A stretch of DNA of 64,000 nucleotides, from NCBI RefSeq assembly GCF_000003815.2, contig NC_049997.1, positions 6,553,919 through 6,617,918 of the forward strand. The letters run 5' to 3'. The translations under genes and the position numbers were made by a program. Of the stretch, positions 30,101-43,800 are shown piece after piece; the stretch's first letter is position 1; each line of letters starts with the position of its first letter. The stretch comes from Branchiostoma floridae (Eukaryota; Chordata; Leptocardii; Amphioxiformes; Branchiostomatidae). Under the pieces are notes generated by a model. The model had not been told where the DNA came from. It did not search any database and saw only the letters and a program-made list of their open reading frames with translations.

Positions 30101-33100
30101 TGACACCGATAGAAACATTGTCCTTGCCTTATTTTTTCGGCAAATAAGATCTTTACTTAGGCATAACTTAGGCAGTTTCAGTACCATCTTGTTTTGTCTG
30201 CGGAAAAAAAGCAACACAACAAGACTTTGTGTTCTTAGAGATGTGTACAAGTTGCCTTACGGTTGCATGTTGGAACAAGATCACTCCAAATTTGGTTCTT
30301 TTGGCATGTAGTTTCCAAGGCTCCTTCCAGCTCGTACCCCTGGTCACAGCTGAACGCGACCCTGTCGGTGTAGAAGTTGGCTCCGATAGGACTCAGCGTT
30401 CCGTTACCTGGGGGAGTCAGCGTCGGACATTGTTGAACTGGAATGATGAATTTGAAATGATAATGAAATGATATATAGATAAATGATAAATGAACTCAAA
30501 TGATAAATGCATCCTTCTAAATCACCTCTTCTGAGAATGGAAAGCAATCGTAAAACACAGGTATTGGGTATATATACATATATGTAACATACAACAATTG
30601 ATGTTCATTTAATAGTTATAAGTGCCAAATACTTACCTGGCCCTGCACACACGGTGTATACAATATGGGTTCCGGACCTGTCCCTTCTATAGGAATTTGA
30701 TGTGTAGGGCAGACTGACTCCGGTGTCGTATATGTAACGTTTGCAGCGACCGACGTCACAGCTGTCGAAGCCGAAACTACTTGACGTTGAAACGGGAATT
30801 GAGAACGCCAATCTCGCAGCCTCAGCTACAGCGGCGTTCGGGCGACATCCGAGTGCGTTGCCGATGTTGGGGTCGGAGTTGTACACGGTCACGCATCTGG
30901 AAACACAGCAACATTTCTAAAGATCTCAACAATTAGTACAACTTCTCATTAAATTGACGTCGGTGGATGCTAAACTATGGCTAGCCTCCCAAAAGGCAGT
31001 AAGAACCATAAGACGCATTGTATTGCTGTTTTGTGTGTCACAGAACCTACATAGCCTGGAATCCAGCCTTGTTGTCTTTGGCCAACTCTCGAAGGCCGCC
31101 ACTCGCCAACAGACAACGACCTTCGGGAGCGGGCCAAAGCTAACGTTGATGCGTAACAAGGGTTAAGGCCGCATGTAGCCAGTCACAAATATGCAGTCAA
31201 GTGTGACATGTATACAAATAGAATGTTACTCTACTTACTCTACCCATAACCGTTACTCATCATTGCCAATAATAGCCCATCCTTATCTTTGTTCATCATT
31301 GTTCATGATTCCAGGCTAGAACCTACCTGCTGTTAGCACCGCCACGACCAGTTAAACAGCCCCCAGGCCTCCTTCCGTACCCCGCACAGAGGTTCCGGTA
31401 GTCCCAGCACCACTCGGAGTTGTTAGACAGGCCGTTAGCCGGCAGCTTCGCCTCGATGACGAGGAAATCGACTCCTCTGTAGGTCTGGTTTGCGGTACGG
31501 AGGACCTCAAAGTTGTGGTATCCTGACGATGTAGAAGATGGAATTTATTATAGTTATTCTAGTCTAAGTACGTTTCACACCAATCTCTAGTTGCGAAGTT
31601 TTGCATCCTATCGTGTTTGTTCGTAGCAATTATTTCTACCAGCCAAATTCAGCTCTACGCCCACCTTTATATAATCTGTTTCACACTCTTAAAAAATATC
31701 ATTGCATTTCCAAAACCACGCCGCAAGGGGCAAGAACGTCTGGCAGTACTTTCGAGTACAATTGTGTGTTTTTTCCCCACCAAACTTGTGACCACGTAGT
31801 ACGTCATCATAAGGCCAAAATATAGAACAGCACGTTCTGTCACTAAGGGGCCAGTCTGCAACACCAAACCAAATTAAATACCGTAGAAACCTGTTCAAAG
31901 GCTCTTGGGTTACTCTACTTTAAAAGAAATAAACAAAACCGCGCTAACAATCGAATGTAACACCCAAGCGTCTTGGCAAAACACTCTCAAGGGTACATCT
32001 TTATGTATTTATATTTATTTGGACCTACTGAAAACAACGAAAAACAGAAATATTTACAGAACTCTCCCCTGTTTTCACTGTATCTTTACTGTATCTTCTT
32101 GCACCTTATGTTACCACCAACATACAAGCATTAACTTTAAAGTAAAAACTTACCAGGTGAAGTTGGGGCTAACAGTCCTGTAAATAGAGTTATATTTGTC
32201 AGTATTTTAAACTGTGTGGGGGTGTCTGTGTGGCGCAACGGCTAAAGCGTTGGAATCAGAATCAGAAGTTCCTGAGTTCGATACTCGCCATGCCACTGCC
32301 CCCATGACGGTGGAGTGACGCCCACCGAGCCTCACGGCTAATCTGTCTAAAGGTGCCAAAAACACCTACGGATTTGGTGCTGCCAGTGTGTCAACATCTG
32401 CACACTTGCCACTAAGACCCGTGGATTTTTTAACTGTGTCCGTCAGTCCAATTATCTTTAAAAATCAACAGCTATTTATCGACGAAAATATTGAAAATAA
32501 AGATCGTTCAAACGTAAAGTAGAAAGGCAAGAGATGCAAGCAAATAGACCCAAGTTTAAGCTGTCTTACGTATGCATGTTGGAGTAGGATCGCTCCAAGT
32601 TTCGTCCGCCTGACACGTCACGGTAAAGGCCCCTAACAAGTAGTACCCCTGGTTACAGGCGAACGTCACCTCGTCTTCGTAAAAGCTCATTCCAATAGGA
32701 CTCTTCGTTCCGTTACCTGGGGGAGCCAGCGTCGGGCATTGCACAACTGAAATGATAAACAAGTGTTGATCAGTTAAAACATCTGTTATGGGACACGCAA
32801 TTATACAACAGATGTAAGAAGGTGGATCGCTCTCTCCTTCCTCTACAATCCCTCTTCTGACACGGAACGGCCGTGCTACCGCACAAGTATAGGTCGTCGT
32901 CGTGTGTGGCGTATCACTGGTAGAGCGTTCGGTTCGGAATCTAGAGGTCCCGAGTTCGATACCCGCCGTGCCGCCGACGTTGTGCCCTTTGGAAAGGCAC
33001 ATAACACGACCTTCCTCACTTCACCCAGGTGTAAAAATTGGTACCTCACTTCAGTCGGGGAGGTAAAAGAAAAGATTACCTTTATTACCTTCTGCCTGCA

Positions 33101-36100
33101 CTGCTAATATAAATTACAAAGTTGAGTGCAGTGCCACATTGTCCTCGTCTGTCCAAAAGCAAATAGAAAAAAGTATAGGTCTAGCATGAATAAACAAATG
33201 TTAGTTAAATATTTCGTTTAGCCATGCCTTCTCGACAACATTTCTATAAACTATTGCAAAGACGCAATTTGTGTACCACGGTATTGTGTCTGTGCGGCAA
33301 AAAATCAGTTGAATCAGTGTTCCTTTATATTTGTACAAAAAAAGACTGAAAACTATCTTACATCGACATGTTGGAACAGGCTCACTCCAATTCCGGCTAG
33401 CCTGGCATCTCGCAACAGAGGCTCCTTCCAACACGTACTTGTAGTTGCAGGCGAACGTCACTTCGTCATTGTAGGTATTTGCTCCGGTAGGGCTCAACGT
33501 TCCGTTTTCTGGGGGAGTCAGCGTCGGACATTTTGCAGCTGAAATAATAAAGAAGTGTTCATCGCGTGTATCTTAAATGCAAATTTAGTGTCTGTTGTGC
33601 TGGAACATTCATATACTGGAGATATGGAAACTTAATCTTTACCTAACTTGGCGCGGGAGAGGGCTAATAGGACTATTCTACAAAGTCTGCTTGTGCAGAG
33701 TCCCGTGTCTTATACATACCCTGCTCTACACAGTGCATCTTGCCCAACAACAATGTAATGCTATGCAGTGGCTCTCCCTCCCAAAACAACTATACTCGCC
33801 TGAAAACCGTCCCTGTAACATATAAGCCATACTTTGTACCTTGTACAATTGTTGTGCAATAAAGTTATTATTGTAACTAATAAGCGAGGCTCGGGCGATT
33901 GCCGCAGATTCATCGTCCGATCGATTTTCGCCAAATGTGACATGGGTATTAGGGCAAAAACTTACCAGAACCTGCACACACGGTGTACACAATGTGGGTT
34001 CCGGACCTGTCCCTTCTATACGAGTTTCCTGTGTAGGGCAGACTAGACCAATCGCTGCACTCGACTATATAACGTCTGCAGCGATTGGTACCGCAGGCGT
34101 CAAAGCCGAAACTACTTGACGTTGAAACGGATGTGGAGAAGGCCAAGTTCGCCACCTCAGCTACGCCGGTGTTCGGGCGACAGCCAAGTGCGTCGTTGAT
34201 GTAGGGGTCGGAGTTATACACAGTCACACACCTAGAAAAAAGAAACATTAAGAGATTTCGCAAAGGTTACTAACATTTGCCCCGTTTGTGCATCCAGCAC
34301 CATATTCGTTACATTACGATATTATAGAGCACACTACTACTGTGTCACAAGATCTACATTCAGACCAAATGTCCTAGGATGGACAGTGATTCCTATACTT
34401 TGAGTCAAGTAAAGTTGAACATCAAGTCATCAAGTAAAGTTGAAACCTATCAGCAGGCAATGACCGTAACAGCGCACGGTATGGCTCTTCTGAATATCAC
34501 AGAACCTACCGGGCCGCTTCAGAACCCTCAACCGTTGCTTGTCTCTCCCCACATCCAGTTGGTCTCCTTCCGTACCCTGCACAGAGGTTCCGGTAGTCCC
34601 AGCACCAGTCCGAGTTGTTAGACAGGCCGTGAGCAGGCAGCTTTGCCTCGATGACGAGGAAGTCGACTCCTTGATACTGCTGATCTGCGGTACGGAGGAC
34701 CTTAAAGTTGTGGTGTCCTGAAGATGAGAAAAACGCAACTTATACTGATGTAAGGACGTTTGGCACTTTGTGTAAATTTTATGTATTATAAAATGAAAAT
34801 AAGTGTAGCAAGAAAAACTTCTTTTTGCATAATGTGTATCCCATTATGTTGTTCACGTGTATTTATTATTGCTACTAGCCAAACAAATTCAGCTCTTATC
34901 AGTAACCTGTCTCTGCGTTTTAAAAACATCACAGTGACTGTATTTGACCACGCCGTTAGGGGCATACATTGCTGGCACTGTTTTCGAGTTTCTTTTGCTG
35001 AAATTGTGGGCATTGGGCGCTATTACATGCCAAAAGCATAAAACAGCACGTTACGCGTATACCGTATAAGTAGAAATCTATTCACATGCTTTTGGCTTTA
35101 CAGAACTCTCTTCTGTTTGTGATAACTGCATATTTACGTATTTTCGTATTTCTACTTTACAGAAAACACGTATTATGAAGTAAAAACTTACCAGGTGAAG
35201 GTGGAGTGAAGAAATATACTGGAAAAAGAGTTCAGTTTGTCAGTATATTTTAACTATGTCCGTCAGTCCGAGAGTAAAGGTTATTCAACTGTAAAGTGAA
35301 AACAACCATGGCTTATTTCACTCCATCTCTCTTTCCAGGTAATAAAACGTAACTGTCCAAAATCACCCCTGTGAAAAGATGAAACATTCCAAAATAGCTT
35401 TCACTTATGAGTGAATTGTTACCAAATTATCCAACTCTGAAATAAACCATACCGTGTTGACCTCTTTACATGAATTGTCACACCGTTGGAGATAATGGAG
35501 ACTTGAACATTTTGCTCAGTATTCCAAGTTATCGTAAGACAGAAACTTTGAAAACCTTCTGAATTTGTTCTTATAGAGTTGTTCATACGTGGACTATTGC
35601 AAATGACTGTGTCTATACCACCGTGTTCTTTCTGCAGAAAAACAACATTTTAACTCAGTGTTCCAAGATATTTGTACAAAAAAAGACAGCAAACTGTCTT
35701 ACATATGCATGTTGGAACAGGTTCGCTCCAAGTTTGGTCTGCCTGACACGTCACAGTAAAGGCTCCTAACAAGTAGTACCCCTGGTTACAGCCGAACGTC
35801 GCCTCGTCTCTGTAGTAGTAGTTCACTCCGGCAGGACTCAGCGTTCCGTTACCTGGGGGAGCCAGCGTCGGGCATTGCACAACTGAAATGATAAACAAAT
35901 GTTGATCACTCACTCACTCACTCACTCACTCACTCACTCGTCCCGTAGCTCATGTGGCCGTAGGGGCAGTAATGCTGTTCACTAGTGACTTCCAGCTCTG
36001 GCGATCATCTGCCAGCCTCGTCAGCTGGGCTGACGTCCTTCCAGTCCATTCTTTTAGGTCGTTTATCCATGTTCGGCGGGGGCGACCCCTCGGCCGCGCT

Positions 36101-37755
36101 CCTTCCACTTTGCCTTGTAAGATTGTATTTGTCAAGCTTCCTTTTCGCCTACACGCATGTCCAAACCACTGAAGCTTCTTTCTTTTGACTAAAGATAAAA
36201 AGCTGGGTAGTGGTCCTGCCAGAGTGGTGATGCGTTCCTGGATATCTTTATTTGAAGTATGGGATGTCCAGTGGACTCCTAGTAACCGCCTGTAGCAGTT
36301 CATCTCTAGAGCATTTATTCTCTTTTTTATGTCTGCGTTCAGTGTCCATGTCTCAGCACCATATAAAAATATTGACAAGACAAGAGAGCGTAGAAGACGA
36401 ATTTTGGTCGGCATGGTAATATTTTTGCTAGACCAGATGTGTTTGAGCTTTGACAATGCAAGAGTAGACTTTGCAATTCTGACCTTCACTTCTCGGGCTG
36501 AACTGCCGTCCTCTGTCTGTAAGGAGCCGAGGTAGGTGAACTCCCCGACCTGCTCCAACTCTGTACCTCTTACTGTGACTTGTGTTCTAAAGCCTGGTGG
36601 ACCCGATACTAGGCACATTGTCTTGTCGAGGCCCACCTCCATGCCATACCTCCTGCTCGTGGAGTCTAAGCTACTGAACTGTTCTTGCTGGTCTGCTGCT
36701 GAGCCATCTATCAAGTCTACGTCATCTGCAAACTGAAGGTGAGTTATGATGCGTCCTGCAAGCTTGACAGGAGACTCCTTTGGTGTGAGAGCCTCTCTCA
36801 TTATGTTTTCTAGGAATATGTTACACAGTGTAGGCGACAAGAGACAGCCCTGGCGCACTCCCACTGAAGTAGGGAAACACTCACTGAACTCGCCAGCTGT
36901 CATGACTGTGTCAAAATATGTCAAGGAGAACAACTGACCAAAAGGGTGACAGATTTCAATGGCAGTCGACATTTCGTTAGCCTGGATAAAGATTACACCA
37001 TGTGATGCAAATTAGCACATATTTTGCATGATAAATGACGAAACGTAATGTGTTCACTATAACCGCTATCTGGATGCAGTCTTGAGGCAAACATCTAGCA
37101 TGTTGTGAACAATTCAAACACAGTTCCCTGCTTTCTGGTTTCTGAAAAAAAATTTTATTTGGGGATTTGAGTTGTTTATTGATGGACTATTGCAAGGACG
37201 AAGTTTTTTGTACCGTGTTCTGTCTGTGTGGAAAAATAAGACTTAACATTTAATTTTAATGTTCCTAGATATTTGAAAAAAATGTCTTACATCGACATGT
37301 TGGAACAGGGTTGCTCCAATTCCGGTTTGCCTGGCATCTCGCACCGGAGGCTCCTTCCAGCACGAACTTCTGGTTACAGGTGAACGTCACCTCGTTATTG
37401 TAGGAGTTCAGTCCGGCAGGACTGAGCGTTCCGTTATCCGGAGGAGTCAGCGTCGGACATTTTGCAGCTGAAATGATAAAACAAAATTTTGATCAAGTGC
37501 ATCTATTCGTATCACCTGTTTGGCGGGAACGTGCTTGTGTTTTTAAGAAGAATTGTTTACTACATGTATCTTTGAAATGATAATGAAATGATAAATGAAC
37601 TGAAATGATCAATGATAAATGGATCCTTCTGAATTACCTCTTCTGAGAATGGAAAGCAATGGCAGAACACAGGTATGGGTATATATATATATATGATAAG
37701 CAATAGTATTAATAAGCAATAATATTGCTTATATATATATATAAGCAATGGCAGA

Positions 37756-37818
<63 letters not shown>

Positions 37819-37832
37819 AAGCAATAATATTG

Positions 37833-37866
<34 letters not shown>

Positions 37867-37887
37867 CAATGGCAGAACACAGGTATG

Positions 37888-37937
<50 letters not shown>

Positions 37938-40820
37938 GTGACAAATATATATATATATCATAAGTGCCAAATACTTGCCTGAGCCTGCGCACACGGTGTA
38001 TACAACCCTTGTTCCTGTCCTGTCACTCCTATAGGCGTTTGATGTAAAGGTTAGACTTTCTCGGTTGTTGTATATATATTTGTCGCACCGACCGTTTGCA
38101 GGTTTACAATCGTTAAGGCCGAAACTACTGTGCGTTGAAACGGAAATTGAGAAAGCCAAGTTCGCCAACTCGGCTACGCGGACGTTCGGGCGACAGCCGA
38201 GTACGTTGTTGATGTAGGGATCGGAGTTGTACACAGTCATACACCTGGAGAAAGCAACATGTTAAAGATGCCTCAGGGTTTGCTAACACTTGCTCCGTTT
38301 GAGTATCTGTGCATCAACATTGCGTTTATGAAGATTAACAAATAGTAAAATACAACTTAGTCTCCTCAATTGGATAAAACAGAGACTTACTTCGGATGTT
38401 TCTAGTGACATCCATCACTCTTCTTCAGTGTCACTAGAATGAACTAGTGACGCGCTGAAGAAGAGTGATGCATGTCATACACAGTTGTAGAGATTGAATC
38501 TTATTCGAAGAAAGTTGAACATTAATAGATATACTGCATACGCATATAACCATGCACAAATAGCCTTCTTTTCTAACATAAGACTTTAACACTTGAATAA
38601 CAGTATACTGCTTCTGTACCACATGTATATCTCCAATACATGTTGTAAAGAACAGCATTTTTCGTTGAAATGTGACATCACCACACCTTTTTTGGCTATG
38701 TAATGGGTAAAACGTAGATTAGTGATGATACAAATCGTATTTTGCATTTGAAATAAAATTCAACTGATATTCAAAACTGACATATGTTCAAGACAAACTA
38801 ACAGTATTTGTTTCTAATTCCTATACGGTAACCTCCGAACTTTTCAGCATCAGGATCCTTAACCGCGCACAATATGGCTGTTTACATGTCACAGAACCTA
38901 CCAGTGCGCGCCCCAACCCTCAACTAGTGCGTGGTTCTCCCCAATGGCTATCAATGTTAAAAATGCCTATACCCAAGAAGAGAAAACCAGATAGAATTTA
39001 CTACCAGCGCTCAGTATGACTGTTGTAAATGTCACAGAACCTACCGGATTCTGCCGGGGTGGCTGTAACTCCCACCCTCGACAGCCCCGTCCTCCCCACA
39101 GCCAGTTGGTCTCCTTCCGTACCCTGCACAAAGGTTTCGGTAGTCCCAGCACCAGTTGGAATTGTTAGACAGACCGTGAGCCGGCAGCTTTGCCTCGATG
39201 ACGAGGAAGTCTATCCCTCTATACTGCTGATCTGCGGTGCGGAGGACCTCAAAGTTGTGGTGTTCTGAGCCTGAGAAAAACGCAACTTATACTGGTGTTA
39301 GGTCGTTTGACACTTAGATTAAACATGGCCTATTCCATGTTGTAAGTAAGACCTCTGTCTACATAATTTATATAATATATATGTATGTATATTATGTTTA
39401 CGTCAGCTATTCCTACCAGCCAAAGAAAGCCAGGTCTTGTCCATAATCTAGATTGTAAAGTTAAGTTTTAAAAACATCACTGCGTTACTAGTATATAAAT
39501 TTGCTAACCACTCTGCTAGGGGCATAAACATCTGGAACTGCCTTTGAGTGTAAAAGTTCCCTTTAATTTTGAACGTAGGACACTATCACATGCCCAGGCT
39601 ATCGAAACAAAATGTTCCGCAACAACGGGACCGGTTGTCAACACCGTACCAAATCAAATACTGCAGAAATCTATTCACAGGCTTTTGGGTCTTAGCTGAA
39701 CTATCTTCTGTTTATGTTAATTGAATATTTACATAAAAGTTTCCACTGTCTCGAGCTCGTATTTTTGAAGCAAAAACTTACCAGGTGCAGGTGGGGTGAA
39801 GAAATATGCTGGAAAAAGAGAGTTAAATTTGTCAGTTTATTTGAAATGTGTCCGTCGGTCTAATCATCTCTAAAAAAATCACCTATCAAACCAAACAACT
39901 ATCATTTAAAAACTTTGGATCTATTGACAACATTCGTCAAGGTGAGGGTCACTCAAAGATAATGCAGAAAGAATTGCAAGCAAATATGGCTTATTTCACT
40001 CCATATCTCTTTCCAAACAAAAATTAACTGATCAGAAATCACTCCTGTCCAAAATAGCAACAAAAAAAAGCCGTATTATAAAGATTGAATTTGTGCAAAG
40101 TCAAATCACTCTGACCGTACCAGCTGGACCGTACCCAAGTTGACCTCTGTAGACTGTACATGAATTGTCAAACCATTTGATACCTATTACATTTCGCTCA
40201 ATATGTCAACATTATGTATCGTCAGACAGAGGCACTGTAGCGTCATTCTTAACGTTAAAAGTGTTTTTGATGTGGATAGTTCCTGACAAGTTCTGATGTT
40301 TCTGTATCTGCAGAAAAGGAAGCTTAAGACATTAAACCACTGTTTTTTGCTGGATATTTGTATAAGAAAAGACTGAAAACTTCCTTACGTATGCATGTTG
40401 GAACAGGGTCGCTCCAAGTTTGGTCCGCCTGACACGTCACAGTAAAGGCTCCTAACAAGTAGTACCCCTGGTTACAGCCGAACGTGGCCTCGTCTCTGTA
40501 GTAGTAGTTCACTCCGGCAGGACTCAGCGTTCCGTTACCTGGGGGAGCCAGCGTCGGGCATTGTACAACTGAAATGACAAATATATTCAGGATACCGTAC
40601 TGTGTAAAGCTCCTGAACCAAGACGGGTAATTTGTGAACAGTAGTGAATCTTTCTTTGTGTAATAACTGACCAATCATTGTAAACAAGTGGATGTTATTT
40701 TGTCACTCGATCCTTTTAATTGTGTTAACTAGTTAGAGGTTGAAATACTGACTGTAAAGAAAATGACAATTCAGCCTTTTCTAAATGTGCTGCAAGAGTT
40801 TTTGATGTCAATGGCAATAA

Positions 40821-40894
<74 letters not shown>

Positions 40895-43800
40895 GTTGAT
40901 CAAGTGCATTTTGTTAAAAACTTTGAAGGGGGAATAACTGACCATAGGGGCGACAGATTTCAATGGTATTCGTCATGCCAAGACAGAGACTACACAATGT
41001 GAAGTAGATTAGGGATTAATTTCCAAAATAAATGAGGAAAGTTTATATGTTCGCTATAACCGCTATTAGTACACTGTGACAGCTATATATAGCATCGGGT
41101 TAATAGTTATCTTGTTGTCCTATAATGTGGACAATCTAAACACAGTTCCTTACTTCATTTGTTTCTTGTACATAGATCGCTCAAACAATTAGACTCAAAT
41201 CATGCAAATGATTAAACGATGGCAAAACGTGTCTAATTACTAAAAAAAATAACATCTAGTAATTACTTACATCGACATGTTGGAACAGGGTGACTCCAAT
41301 TCCGACTAGCCTGGCACCTCGCACCAGACGCTCCTTCCAACACGAACTTCTGGTTACAGGCGAACGTCACCTCGTTGTTGTAGGAGTTCTCTCCGGTAGG
41401 GCTCAGCGTTCCGTTATCTGGGGGAGTCAGCGTCGGACATTTTGCGGCTGAAATGATAATTATAAAGTGTTTATCAAGTGCATTTTTATCGTATCACCTG
41501 TTTAGCGGGAACCATATGTTTTAAGAAGAGTTGTTTTCTCTCTTGTTCAATTTCTCCTTCTTAAGCCGCACACAGAATGAGTAAGACGAGAAGGGCAATA
41601 AATCAACACAGGTATAGGTTAGGCATTTAGTCATACATTAATTGATTTTATCAAGGCAGCCAAGTGTTACCAATAGGCTACCATTTCTTAACAGTCGGTA
41701 GTGCCAGAACTTACCAGAACCTGCACACACGGTGTATACAATGTGGGTTCCGGACCTGTCCCCTCTATAGGAATTTCCTGTGTAGGGCAGACTAGTCCGT
41801 TCGCTGCTCTCGACTATATAACGTCTGCAGCGATAGGAACTACAGGCGTTAAAGCCGAAACTACTTGACGTTGAAACGGATGTTGAGAAGGCCAAGTTCG
41901 CCACCTCAGCTACGCCGGTGTTCGGCCGACAGCCGAGTACGTCGTTGATGTAGGGGTCGGAGTTATACACAGTCACACACCTGGAGAAAAGAAACATTTT
42001 AGAGGCATCGCAACGGGAACTAATACTCGGTTCATCTGAGTACCAGGGCATAGCACCATATCCGTCACTTTACTCACACTAAAGACAATATTGAGCACGT
42101 TGTGTCACTAGATCTATAGTCAGATCAACTATTCAAGGATGAACAGTGATTTCCATACTTTAGGTTGAGTAAAGGTTAACATTGCCTTTATGAAGGTTAG
42201 ACATCAAATATTAGAATAAACCTCAGTCTTATCAACTAGATAAAAACGGAGAGTTACTTCGGACGTTTCGAGTGACACCCATCACTCTTCTTGGCAGTTC
42301 ATTCTAGTGACGCTGAAGGAGAGTGATGGATGTCATACCCAGTTGTAGAGCTTGAATCTTATTTGAAGAAAGTTGAACATAAGGTATTTCACCTGGCTAA
42401 ATTGGCATTTTGACCTTCCATTGTTTTCTCATTATTGAATTAATAAAGAATGGAGCCTCAACGAATTCTGATAGATGGGCATGAAAGAATTACAGATTTG
42501 ATTTTTTTGGCCATATGGATGACGTCATCAGGTTTTATTGCACTTAATATTATTTTACTATGAGAAAATACAGCACTTTGGTACATACCACTGCAATGAA
42601 ACTATGTTTTTCTTGCGCATAATGATGAAAGCTACAAACTCACGGTTGCGCAAATTGATATCTTCTAATGATCTTTAGTAATTAGAAACTTATTGTTTTC
42701 ATGTAATTAAAACATCATTTTCTAATACATGTAATTACAGATCAGTAGAAGATTTGCGCAAAGAGATGAAAGGCCCAGAGGCGTGTACAGTGGAGGGCGA
42801 TCATCGGTGACCTATGCTACGACCAGGGAAAAGGGCCCAAGTAAAGTAAAGTAAAGTAAAGTAAAGTAAGTACATATCACAGAACCTACCGGTTCCCTTG
42901 AGAACCCTCAATCGTTGCTTGTCTCTCCCCACAGCCCGTTGGTCTCCTTCCGTACCCTGCACAGAGGTTCCGGTAGTCCCAGCACCAGTCGGAGTTGTTA
43001 GACAGACCGTTAGCCGGCAGCTTCGCCTCGATGACGAGGAAGTCGACCCCTTCATACTGCTGGTCGGCAGTACGAAGGACCTTGAAGTTGTGGTATCCTG
43101 AAGATGAGAAACAACGCAACTTAAACTGGTGTAACTGTAAGGACGTTTGACACAAATAAAACATATACATAATATGTACATAATTATGTATATACACATA
43201 TTTAATCTATGTATGATGTATCTGATGTAATTATAGTGTGATTTTTTTGTAATCTTTCTGGCATGTCCGTTATGTGATATTGTATTGACATATTTTACTA
43301 GTATGTGGAGGACCACAGGAAGGATCATCTAAGCTAACAGAAGCTAATTGTGGATCCAAATAAAGTCAAAGTCAAAACAAGTCCTATTCCATGTCGCTAG
43401 TAAGATCTCTATTTATATAATTTATATCCTATTATGTTTACACATACATTTTAATTATTTCTACCAGCCAAACAAATTCGGGTCTTATCCATAATCTACT
43501 AGTAGTTTGTAGGTTTTAAAAACATCACTGCATTTGCAAACCACGCCGCTAGGGGTATATAGTGTTTTGCATGTCTTTCCAGTACAAAAGTTGCTTTACC
43601 GAAATTGTGAATGTAGGCCGCTATGACATACCCAAAGTACCAAACAGCACGTTCCACAACTAAGGACAAGTTGTCAACACCAACAAAATTAAATACCGTA
43701 CAAATCTATTGACAGGCTCTTGCGTCTTTAACTGCATATTTACGTTTTTTTCGTATTTCTACTTTACAGAAAAACTCGTATTTACGAAGTAAAAACTTAC

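Noticed and set aside
37748-37963. Plus- and minus-strand Ile/Tyr repeat open frames
   Set aside because: Translation of the (AT)n array, not genes.
38902-38943. Functional alternative exon
   Set aside because: Has a donor but no acceptor, and the coding similarity stops abruptly; better explained as a displaced exon end.
40763-41002. Ser/Leu-repeat open frame
   Set aside because: Translation of the (CT)n microsatellite.
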